Shown one piece after another: positions 9,251-21,200 of a DNA stretch of 64,000 bases; position 1 is the first letter of the stretch; every line of letters begins with the position of its first letter. The stretch covers positions 5,828,001-5,892,000 of the forward strand of contig NZ_AP018920.1 in NCBI RefSeq assembly GCF_003945385.1. The letters are read 5' to 3'. Under the pieces are notes generated by a model. The model worked only from the letters and a program-made list of their open reading frames with translations. It made no database searches and was not told the DNA's origin. A program made the translations under genes and the position numbers. Origin of the DNA: Pseudonocardia autotrophica. GTDB taxonomy: Bacteria > Actinomycetota > Actinomycetes > Mycobacteriales > Pseudonocardiaceae.

Positions 9251-12200
9251 CCCCGAGCGGCCTCGGCCCGCCAGCTCACCCGGCTGCCCCGTGCTCCGTC
9301 GGCGGGGCGGCCGGCCCGGCTGAACAGTGCCGCGTTGTCGTGCGCGTGCCTGCGCACCGCCCGCTCGGACTCCTGACCCCGGGCGGCACTCCGCCGGGCC
9401 CGCTCGCGCGGCGGGCCGTCCCCGATCGGCAGCGCCGCCTCCGCCTCCTGCCGCAGGTAGCGGCCGGCGGCACGGTCACGCAACGATCGGTACATCGTGT
9501 CCCGCAGCGTGTAGCGGGCCAGCTCCCGCCCCGACGCGGGGCGCCCGAACAGGCTCAGCCCGCTCCGGTCGATGGCCGCCCGCAGCGGCCCTGCCGGCGC
9601 GGCACCGAACCCACCGGTACCGGCCGCGGCACGGCTCGCTTCCCCGGAACCACCTGTGGCCCGGCCTGCGTCGCCGGAGCCACCCGCGACCCGACTCGCG
9701 TCACCGGGACCACCCGCAGCCCGACCTGCGTCGCCGGAATCGCCCGGGCCGCTCGCACCATCGGGATCGGGTGCCGCCGGGGTGGCGCCCGGTGTACCCG
9801 GACCGCGACCGCCCGGGCCACCGCCACCCGGCCCGGCGGGTGCGCCGGACGACGGCTCGTCCCCCGGCCCGTCATCGCGGCGGCCCGCACCGTGCACGGT
9901 CAACGCGGCCGCCACCCCCGGCCGGACGGACGCCCCGAGCAACGTCGCCACCGTCGCCCCCGCGTTCCCGGACTCCACGAGCGGGGCGAGCGACAGGCCG
10001 AGATCCTCGATCGCCGCGGCGGTCCATCCGCTCAGCACGAGCACCGTGCCCCGGCCGGTCACGTCCTGCTCGACGGTGCGGGCCCTGGCCGCGCCGTCGG
10101 GGAGTGCCGGTGCGTCGACGCCCAGCCAGCCGGTCAGCACGCCGGAGTGGCCGTGGCCCGCTTCGAGCAGCGTCGCGTCGCCGCGCTCGGGCACCCAGTA
10201 GACCCGCAGGTCACCGACGACGGCGGCCGTCACCGTCGCTCCGCCGCGGCGCGGGATCACCCGCACGGCCGCGATCATCGCGCGCGGGACCACCGACGCG
10301 GGCCTCGACCGGCCCGGATCGGCGGGCACGATGCCACCGCTGACCGCGGCCTCGGCCGCCGCCACCGCGGCAGCGAGGCCGCCCGCCGGATCGCGGGTCG
10401 TCCCGCTCGGGGCGGCGGCAGCAAGCCCCGAGCCCCGGCCCAGCACCGCGCGGGCCGCCTCCGCGGCCGCCGACACAGCAGGCGAGGAGTCCCCGGCCCC
10501 CGGCAGCCCGGTCACGACGACCAGCCCGTCGCGGGCCGTCGACACACGGGCGGTGATCTCCCGTCCGAGCAGGCCCGACCCGACCAGCGACGACGTGCGC
10601 AGCCGGCCGTCGCCGTCGACCGGGGCCGCGGTGGGCAGCAGCGACGGCGCCCCGGCGGCGTGCAGTCGTGTGACCAGGCGGTCCCCGAGGAGGATCGCGA
10701 CGCGCAGCTGCGCCGACCCGACGAAGGTCTGCCGGTGCGCCACCTCATCGGCGCGGGCCCTGATCTCGTGCAGATCGCGCAGCACGCGGGCGCCCTCGCC
10801 GACCGCGCCGGGCCGGTCGGCGTCGAGATCGGCCAGCACCGCCCTGGCCCTCGCGATCGTGTCCGGCAGCAGCTCGCGGACCGGGACCTCCCGCGGCGTC
10901 GCGCCGACCCGGCGGGCCAGCACCGCCTCCGCCGCGTCGACGGCCTCCTGCCGGTGGTGGCTGCGGACCTCGCCGCGGGGTTCGCCGAGCGCGGCGAGCC
11001 GCGCGACCTCGGTGCGGACCCGCGCCAGCTCGGACCGGAGCACGGTCATCGCCGCGACCTCGGCGGCCGAGGCGGCCCGGGCCTCGGTGGTGGTCCGCAG
11101 CGGTGGTCCGCGTGGGCCGCCGGCCATGGACGTGAGCAGCCGGCGGATCACGTCGTCGCGGAGCCGGTCGGCGTACCGCTGTGCCAGGAGCGCGGCCTCG
11201 GTGGCCGCGGTGAGCCGGGCCAGCACCGTCCGTGCGTCGGCGGGTGCCGGGGCTGCCGCACGTCCCGTCGTCGCGGAGCCCGGCGGCACCGACACGGTCG
11301 TCCCCCGGCCGGCCGTACCCGGGTCGGCGGCACCCGGCTCGGCGGACGACCGGGCCGGGGGCCCGGCGCGGACCGCGCCCGGGCCGCGGTGCGCCGGCCA
11401 CCACCGGACGGCCCGGGTCGGCGCCTGGAAGATCACGTTGCGCAGCCCGTCGACCGGGTACCGGCCGGCGAGCGCCGCGCCCCGGGCCAGCTCGACCAGA
11501 ATCCGGTGCCCCCGCTCGGCGACCGGCAACGACGTCCAGCCGTCCTGCTCGATCGTCGGGGCCGGAGCCGGTGCGGGATCCGGGCCGGACCGCTCGCCCA
11601 GCAGCTCGATCCCCGACGAACCGGCGGCTCCGAGCAGGCCGGCCCGCAGCGCCGCGCGGAAGACCGGCGGCGCCTTCCGCCACCAGGTCCGCAGCTCGGG
11701 GAGCACGCGGTATCCGGCCTGCGGGTCCCCGACCAGCAGCCCCCGGTCCCGCATGCTCTCGAACAGCTCCTGCGCCGTCGCGCCGAAGCGCTCCGTATAG
11801 GCCTCCGCGGTGAGCCGGGCCGGCTCACCCGCCAGGTTCGCCAGGACCTGCAGCTCGGGCGGGGCAGCAGGCGTCCCGGCCCGGCCGCCCTCGGTCCACC
11901 GGAGATGCTCGGCACGCTGGTCGCCCCGCCGGGCGGCGATACCGTGCCGCCGGATCCGGACGGCCTCACCCGCCCGGCTCAGCACCGTCAGCGCCCGGGC
12001 CGTCCGATCCCGCTGCTCGTCGTTCCAGCGCCGTCCATCGGCGTCGGCGCGCGGGCCCGACCGCCGACCGCCGACCGCGGTCAGCCGGTCGGCCAGCAGC
12101 TGGAGCGCGTTGTGCAGCGGATCGGGATCGAGCTTGCGCAGCGCCTCCATCGCGGCGCGGCCACGCGCACTCTCCAGCGCTGCGTCGACATCGCGGTACC

Positions 12201-15200
12201 GGTGCGCGTCCGGGGCGCCGGTATGCCCGCCGGCGCGGCGCAGGAGTTCGCCGAGCAGCCGCTGCTGGATCCGCCGGTGCTCGGTCCGCAGCAGGTTGCG
12301 GTGCTCCAGCACCGCCCGGAACCGGGCCGCCGCCTGCGGCGTCCCGGCCTGCGCTCCGTCCACCCGGGCCAGCGCGTCGCGCAGGATCCCGGCCGCTGCG
12401 CGGTGTTCGGGATCGGTGGCCCCGGGCCGGTCGCGCCGCTCGGAGTCCGTGGCCAGGAGCCGGTCGAGGTGCCCGGCGAGCACCGGCAACGCCGCCCGGA
12501 GCACGGTGGCTTGGTACTCCTCCCGGGCCAGGGCGTAGCGCCGCTCGGCCGCCCGGAGCGCGGCCGGTACCGGGTCCGCCATCTCCGCCCGGGTCAGCCG
12601 GATCCCCTCGACGTCGGTGCGCGCCGGCAGCGCCGCGACACCGGCCGCCAGCTCGTCGGCGAGGATGCGGACCAGGTTCTCCCGGCTCTGCCCGGTCGAT
12701 CGGGACAACGGCCCCGCCCTGCCGGGCAGCACCGCCTGCACAGCGGTGTGCAGCTGCTCCAGCGCGGCCGGTCCGCGGGTGCCGGGCAGTACCGCCCGCA
12801 GCCACCCGAGAGCACCGAGCGGGGCACGGGCCGGGCGGATCGTCCGGACCGGCTGCGACCGGGCGTCGCCGTAGTTGAAGTTCACCCGGTCCCGCCAGCG
12901 CGTGACCAGCACGAAGCCCACCCCGGTCGCGGCGATCCGCAGCCCCGTCTCGACCGGGGAGCTCGCATCGAGCATCGGCCTGGTGAGGACGTAGATCGCG
13001 GTCATGAACACGACGGCGTCGAGCTTGCGGAACTCGTTGACCAGGTCCGCCCCGTGCAGGCCACGGATCGACAGCCGCCATCCCCACGCCCGCTCCCGCT
13101 CGGCGGCGGTCCCGGCGTGCTGCACCCGCGCGGCGCCCCGCGGACCGAAGCGTTCGACGATCCGGTCGTGCGCCCACACCAGCACCGGGCCGGACAGGAC
13201 ACCGAAGGCCGCGATCGCGGCCCCGTCGAGCAGCCAGATCCACGGCCCCGGCGCCGGGGTGCCGCTGCCCAGCACGACACCGAGCCCCAGTGAGCCCGCC
13301 ACCATCAGCGCGGTGACCACCACGTCGGAGATCCGCAGTGCCCCGGCCCACCGGGTCTGCACCGCCGAGACCAGCGTCGGCACCAGTGCCGCGGCCGCGT
13401 AGTACAGGATCCCCGTGGTCGAGCCCGGCGGGAAGACGACGTTCAGGCCGAGCACGCCGAACGCGGAGACCGTCGCGGCACGCGCCGCCGAGCGGCGGGC
13501 CTCCGTCCGCGCCGAGCCCTCGGCCCCGCCGTCGCGTACGAGGGACTGCCACTGGACGGTGATCCGGTAGACGTGCCACGCCTGGATCGGCACGGCGAGC
13601 AGCCGGGGCACGGCGTTGGCCGCGGCGCCCGACGCGCCGAGAAGGATCTCGGCGAGCCCGATCGGCGCCAGCCCGGCGACGGCCGCGTACAGGGTCGCGA
13701 CCACGACGGCCCGGCTCGGAGGACCCCGCGCCTGCCGGCTCCCGATCCACATCCGTACCGCCGCCACCCCGACGACCACCGACACCAGCGCGCCGGCCGT
13801 CGGGAGCGCATCGAGGATCCCGGCCCGCACCAGCTCGGCGCCGCCGATCCCGAGGAGCAACCCGAGCGCACCGGCCCGCCAGGCCGCCAGGCGTCCCTGC
13901 CGGGTCGGGCCGTCGGCGGTCGGCGGGCTGATTCCCCAGCGTGCGTGGATCCGCTGCCCGAGTACGACACCCTGCGCCGACAGCCGGGCGATCCCACCGG
14001 CCACCGCAGCCGATCCCCGGCCGAGCGGCGACCGCTGCACGCCGATGTGTCGTGCCGCCTCCGCGTCGGCCTCCCGCAGGCTGTCGGCGGCAGTCCGCAG
14101 CGCCGTGAACTCGGGCAGCGGCTCGAGGAACTCGGTCACCTTCTCGGTGAAGGTCGCTGCGGCCGACCGGTCCGCGGGGCCCGGCACCCGGGCGCCGTCG
14201 AGCAGGCCGGTCACCTGCGTCCGATCGAGCCCGGTCGACTCGACGAGCACGCCGACCGGATCGTGGGCTCCGTGCTGCTCGACCAGGTCCCACAGCGCGG
14301 CGCGCTCGGCGTCCAGCCGGGAGGCGAGCACCTCCTGCTGCCGGCCGTGGATCCCGGCGGCGACGGCCCGGCGGAACTGGGCCCGCGAATGTGTGAGCAG
14401 GATCCCGGCCTGCCGGGATCCCTCCCGGACCGCCGTGGTCGCGGCGGTGACCGGCCGGGTGGCCGCGGCCCGGCGGCCGGTCTCGGCGAGACCGGCCGAG
14501 GCGCCGTCCACCAGCGGGCGGACGACCCGGTCCGGTGCCGCACGCAGCCACCCGTGCACGGCCCCGGTGCCGCGACGAAGACCCGAACCCGCCGCTCCCG
14601 CACCGCGGCGCAGGTCGGCGCGGGCCGCCCCGGCCCACCGGTACCCCGCCGCCGTGGCCCGGTCGGCCGGGTCCGCCCAGCGCTCCCCCGGCGGCGCGAG
14701 CCGCAGCCCGCGGATCGTGTCCCGGTCGAGCTCGCGTACGGCGGCGACCAGGTCTCCGAGCATGTGTCCGGTCCAGTCGAGACCGTGTTCGGTGGCCCAT
14801 TCCCGCGCCGCGCGGCGCGCCGTGCCGACGTCTCCCGCACGGACCGTGCCGACCAGGGTCCGCAGCTCCGTGTGGAGCCGCCGGAACACCGGGGCCCCGT
14901 GCCCGGGGGCGATCGCCCCGAGCAGCGCCGGCACCGCGGGCCGGGGTGCCTCCGACGCCGGCCACAGTGCGTTCACCAGGCCGAGCACGCGGGCGGCGGC
15001 AACCGCCTCGCTGCCGGTGAGCCCCGCCGTGACCGGTCCGGGGCGGGGGATCTCCGGCAGCTCCAGCCACACGCGGGCGGCCCGCGCCGCCGGCTCCACC
15101 CGGGCGTACTCGGCCCGCAGGCGGGCGCTGCGGGCCAGCGGGCCCGCCACCTCCGCCCGCCAGCTCACCCGGGCGCCCCGCTCGGCCGGACGCCCGGCCC

Positions 15201-18200
15201 GGCTCCGGATCCGGGCGGACTCCCGGTCGTCGAGGGACAGCGCGGCCCGCAGCTCCGCCTGCCGGGCGACCAGCTGCCGTGCCCGTACCGGCATTGCGGC
15301 CGATCCGGAGCCGCCGGGTACATCGGCGAAGAGTGCCTGCAGCGCATCCCGCTCGCGACGGGCCCGCATCCCGCGGATGCCGAGCGCCGCCCGTTCCCGC
15401 GTCAGGTCCGGATGGCCGCCACGCCGGGGGCCACCGTCGCGGAGCGGGCCACGGTCGCCGCCGGGCCCGCGCTGCGTGGCGACCGCCGCACGACGGGCCG
15501 ACCGGTCGGGATTGCCGCCCCGGCTCACGACGTCCGTGCTCCGGAGCCTCGACCCGGTCCCGGTCGGCAGGGCGGCCAGCTGCGCGGCCACCGCGGTCGC
15601 CGTGGCGCCGCCCCAGCCGAGGTCGTGCCGGTCGGCCCAACGCTGAACGGCCCGCGCCGGGTCGACGCCCCGTGCGGTGGTGAGCAGGCCCCGCACCTGC
15701 GCCTCCAGCCGGCGTACCGGCCGGAGCCCCCCGTCGTGCAACGCGCGGTCGAGCAACCCGGCCAGCTCACGTGTGCTCGCCGGGGCAGCCGTGCCGGGTG
15801 CCCGGTCCCAGGCCTGGTTGATCACGCGGAGCACCCGGAGCGCGGCGGCGGCCTCGGCCGGGGCCCGCTCCACCAGGCGGCTGGTCCGGGTACCCGGCTG
15901 CACGCGCCGATGCCCGCGGATCGTCGACAGGGCCGGCGGGATCGCGGCCGGCTCCACGGCCGCAGCATCGGCCGCGGCGCGGGCGGTCACCCGCACGGAG
16001 CGGTCGGCCCGGCGTGCCCGGTGGAACGACGCGATCTCCGCGTTCAGCGCGTGGACGGCCTCCAGCCGGCGTGCCGCCCACCCGTGTGCACGGTCGTAGT
16101 GGGCGACGCCGTCGGCGGTCACCCGGGTCGGCTGGTGCTGCCCGATCCACTGCCACTCCTGGTCGGAGAGGCCCTCGGGCCGCTCCCGCACCACGATCCG
16201 CCCGGTGCGTTCGAGCCTGCCGGACACGGGATCGCGGAACTGCTCCCGATCCTGCTCGCGCAGCACGATCGTCACCGGCGAGCTGCGCTCCAGCATGGTC
16301 AGCACGTCGTAGCCCGCTCCGGCCCCCAACGGCCGGGACGGCCGAGCGCCCCCGGTCGGGCCGATCCTGGGCCGGAACGACTCCCGGATGTTCTCCGTCC
16401 ACAGCACTCCCCGCAGTGGTGGCTGCAGCGGCGTGGGCCGCTCCGGATCCCCCGTCGAACGCCCGGTGGCCGCATGCCCGGCGTCGGTGGCCGCGGCCGC
16501 CGGCCGCTGTCCGGTCGACGCCGCGGTGTCCGCCGCGGCCGCCGCCCGATCGACGACCGCCGAACGGCCGGGGCCCGGGGCCGGGTCCGCGGCGCTCACC
16601 GTGGCCGTCGACAGGCTCTGCCGGCCGGTCACCCCGGCCGTCGGTGCGATGTCGGCGGGACCGACCATCAGGCTGCCGGTCAGGAACATCGTCGCCAGCG
16701 CGCCGCGCGCGGCGGGCGCCATCCGCGCGAGGCCGCCAGGGGTGCCCGGATCGGCGGCGGCTCCGGGCGCGGGCCGGCCGGCGTCGACGTCCCCGGGGCG
16801 CCCGAGCTGCCTGGCGCCCTCGGAGTGTCCGAGCCGATCGAGGATCACGGCGTGGTGTGCGTCCTGCGCCCGCTGGTAGGCGGCCGCCGCCGCATCGAGC
16901 CGGCGCTCCCCACCCGGTGTGTGCCGGCCCTGCTGGGCCGCCGTGAGATCCGCCGAGGCCTGCCTGACGAGCGCGCCCGGTGTCGGTGGGGCGGCGGTCG
17001 CCCTGGAAACGCCGGAGCCGCCGGTCACACCGGAGGCGCCCGGAGCACCGGCCACCCTGCTCACCCCGGAGACACTCCGAGCTCCGGCCGCCCCGCTCGT
17101 GCGGGGGATGGCCGTGGCCGTGGCCGTGGCCGTGGCCGTGGCCGTGACGGGACGCCGGAGAGCCGCCGGATCCGGCAGCGACGGCATCGCCCGGGGTGCA
17201 CGGCCGGTCGTCGCCATGTGCTCGAGCGCGATCCGGGACCGCCCGGCCTGTTCGGTCTGCAGCCGGCCCTGCGGTGTCATTCCGTGCGTGCGCGCGATGG
17301 CCGCCGGCGCCCCCAACGACGCCACGCCGGTGAGCAGGTCGTCGGTCCCCTGAGCCCGCTGGACCGGCCCCATGTGGTCCCAGTTCTGATGCAGGCCCAG
17401 CGCCTGCTCGGTGACCAGGTACCCGGACGTCGCCAGCGCGGCGTTGTTCATCCGCTGCCCGGTCGTCTGCGCGGCCAGCGCCGTGCTCGCCGACCGCTGG
17501 ACCTGCGCGGTCGAGCCCGGCAGCGTCGCCGCCGTCGCGGCGTGCCTGCTGTGCATCCCCGCCCGGACGAACGATCCCGCGGCCCCGCCGGCGAGGGCGG
17601 TGCTGCCGATCGACAGCCAGCTCGCCCGGGCCGCGGCGGACTCGCGTGGGTCGATGCTCTGCCGGTTCCCGTGGCGGCGCATCAGGTTCCGGCCCTCGTC
17701 GGCGAACCCGACGACCGCGGTGCCGGTGAGGACGGCGACGCCGCCGCCCTTCGCCACCGCCGCCAGGGTGGTGGCACCCACCCCCTGTAGTCCCGGTGCC
17801 GCCATGAGCGCCCCTGCACCGATGACCGCGCCCCCGAGGTAGACCTTGCCGCGGTGACGCTCCCACGCGCTCAGGTGACGCCCGGCGGTGGAACGGACCC
17901 CGGTGGCCGCGTCGTCGCTCCAGTCGTCGTGCAGCAGGACCCGGGTGTCCGGGGAGAAGATCTCGTTGCGAGCCAGGAACTCGTTGGAGTTCGCCCAGGT
18001 CGCGCCGGTGCTGTCGACGTAGCGGGTGGGGTTGCCGTCGCTGCGCACGCGGTAGACGTACTCCGTGCCGAACAGCTGGCCGTGCTGGAACTGGATCGGT
18101 ATCCGGGTGACCGAGGCGTCGCCGCCGCCGACCTCGTCGACCGCGTCCCGGATCGTGCCGGGGAGGTCGGCGACCTCGCCGGCGGCGAGCACCTCTCTCG

Positions 18201-21200
18201 TCCCCTGCGCCTCGTCGAGCATCTCCTCGGCGGTACCCATCACGGCCAGGGCGGCCAGCTGGTCCTCGCGGCTCCCCGTGATCCCGAGATCGGCGGCGTA
18301 CCTGCCGAGTCTCGCCGACTCCGTGGCATCGAGCCCGTCGTACCCGGCCTGCCTGCCCGCCGACCGGGCCGCGAGGTAGATGTCCTTCCGTCCGGTCGAG
18401 GGGAGCTGATAGGCCGGATCGCCGAGCGCGGTCCCGGGGGTACGCGCCCAGCCGTCGCCGACGAGGATCGCGTACTCGACACCGAGCGCGTCGGCGAGCT
18501 CGGCGTAGCGTCCGGCGAGCCGTTCCTGCCGGGGGTCACCCGAGTCCGCCAGCATGGTGGCGAGATCCTCCGCCTCGCCCTGCAGCGCGTTCCTCGCCTC
18601 CAGCCGGTCGGCCAGGTCGGCGTCCCCGGCCGTGCGGAGGGCCTCGATGTCGGCAGGACGGAACTCACGCAGGTCCCCGCCCGACGCGGCTGCCCCGGCC
18701 GCGCCGAGGCGTTCCCGGGTCGCGTCGATCCGGTCGGCGGTCGCCGTGATCGAGCGCACCTCGGCCTCGATCGCCGCGCCGCGCCGGTCCAGGGCCGCGC
18801 TCGCGGCGTGGCCCGCGGCGCCGTCGCCCCCGATCGACTCCGCCCTGTTGTCGTAGGCGACCACCGCGCGTTCCAGGGCCCGCTCCCGACCGGCCAGGTG
18901 CACGGTGCTGATCCGCGCCGCATGCGCGGCGGCGCGGTCCTCGGGGGACAGTGCGACGGCTCCGGCGGCCGGTGCCGACGCCGCGTCCATCGCCCTCATC
19001 GCGGTCTCGGCGTCCGCCGGGTCGAACTCGTTCCCGAAACCCTGGGCCGAGCTGTCCACGTCGCCGATCTGTGGCGCACGAGCCGAGTTCACGATGGTGT
19101 TCGCCCGGGCGAGGTCCGGATCCGACGCGGCGACGATCCGCTCCTCGATCACCGCAAGGTGCGGTGCGAGCTGCCGCTCGTCGGCTGCGGTGAGGTGTCG
19201 TCCGTCGGTGAGGCGCCGGGACTCGGTCAGCGCCGCTGCGAGCTCGGGATCCCGCTCGGACTCGGTGGCAAGGTACTCGTGGCGCACGCTCAGCGCGCCC
19301 GCCATGGTGAGGACCGCCCGGGTCCGCTGGCGCCCGGTCGGCTGCGGCAGCGCCGCCTCGTACGCTGCGGCGGCCTGCGGATCCTCGGCGTAGAGATCAG
19401 CCAGTGCCGCGGCGTCCAGCATCGGGAGCGGAGCGCCGGGCTCGAGACCCAGTTCCTCGGCCAGCGCGGCGTCCACCGCGGAGTCCGTCGCCGGCCGGGT
19501 GAAGGTCGGATCGGCGCCGAGCTGCCACTCGACCGACGGTTCCTCCCAGCCCAGGTCATCGCCGGCGTTCCGCGCGCCGCACCGGTCGAGCCCGGCAACA
19601 CAGGCGTGGCCGAGGTTGTGGACCGTGCCGTCCTCGTCGATGTAGGGGTGCAGGGCCAGCCCCTCGCCGTGGAAGGTGCCACCGTAGGCGGTGTCGATCC
19701 GGCACTCGTCCCCGAAGCAGGTCGATCCGCGATCCGCACCGGGGCCGTAGTCCTGCCCGATGGCGCACCCGCGCGCCATCGGCTCGCAGTACACGGTGTT
19801 GCCCCACGGATCGGTCCAGCGGACATTGTCCTGGGCACCGCTCGCGGTCAGGTGGGCCGGCCACATCGGCTGGTAGCTCCCGTCGACCGTCACCGGGATG
19901 TCCATCGACGACCAGACGTCACCCTCCCCCGGGCCGCCGTACCAGTCCGGGACGTCCACCCGGCAGGCTCCGACACACTCGATGCGGCCCTCGAATCCCG
20001 CCCCGTCGGGGGTGGTCACGACCAGTCGGTTGCCGGCGTTGGCGGCGTGCCATGTCGCGACGTCGTGCGCGCCGCCCGGCGTGTCGATGGTCTCGCGCCC
20101 GTGGTTCCACCGCTGCGCATTGCTGCCCAGGTCGACCCGGTAGCCCTCGTGCAGCTCCACGAAGCCGGTGTCGCCGTGGCCGATCGCGTAGCGGCCGGGC
20201 AGCCCGTTCGCGCCCCGGGTGGTGATCGTCGAGACGTCCCGGCCCGGGAGGGCGAACCCGTCGGCGTGAACGACGTCGCCCTCGGCGGAGGTGAAGGTCC
20301 CCTGCCCCTGGAAGGCGATCCGGGCCGGGCTCCCGTCCGGTCCGCGGCCGGTGATGTCGGCCCAGCCGCCGTTCGCGACCAGGAGGTCCCGCGGGGCATC
20401 CGATCCGGCCCCCTGTGGCGCGCCGGCCCACACGCACGGGCCGGTGCACCGGGTCCGCATCCCACGGTCCGGCGTGCTCAGCCGGTAGTCGTGAACGGCA
20501 CCCGCCTGCTGCTGCGCCCCGGTCGGCCGGTAGACGACGGTCTCCCCCGTCCGCCCGTCGATCACCCGGCCGGCACCGGCCACCCGGCCGCCGCCGTTCC
20601 CGTCGGCGTCGCGGTAGAGGGTGACGCCGTTGCTGCCCCGGACCCGATCGCGGTCGTCCGAGCCCCGCTCGACCGGCATCTCCCCGCTGAACCCGCCGTA
20701 GGGGTTGTAGCTGACCCGCTCCCCGCCGTCGGTCTCCAGCGTGGCCCCGCCCATGCACGGCGTCGGGCAGCTCTCCCGGACCGGGTCCTCGCCCTCCTCC
20801 TTGACTATGAGCACCGGGTTGCCGTCGTCGTCGAAGTAGCCCCCGACACCCCGCTCGGCATCGCCCAACTCGTCCAGCGGGATGCGGTCACCCGACTCGC
20901 CGCCGCCCTGGGCCGCGGCCTGCTCGCTCAGCGACGGCGTGGTCGCGGTGAAGCTGTTCGAGCCGCTCTGGGTGAAGTTCGCACAGTTGCCCCAGCAGGT
21001 CGCACCGCCACCGCCGCCGGGCCCGGCCTGCGCCCAGGCGGCGACACCGCAGCTGCCGTTGCCGGAGCCGGAGCAGGTGCCCTGGCCGTGTGCGTTCCAC
21101 ACCCCGCCCGGCTCGTCCCAGGTGGGGGCGGTCGCCAGACTGTCGGACGCCACCGCGTGCGCGGTGTAGCTGCTGGTGCAGTTCGCCGCACCGCTGCAGG

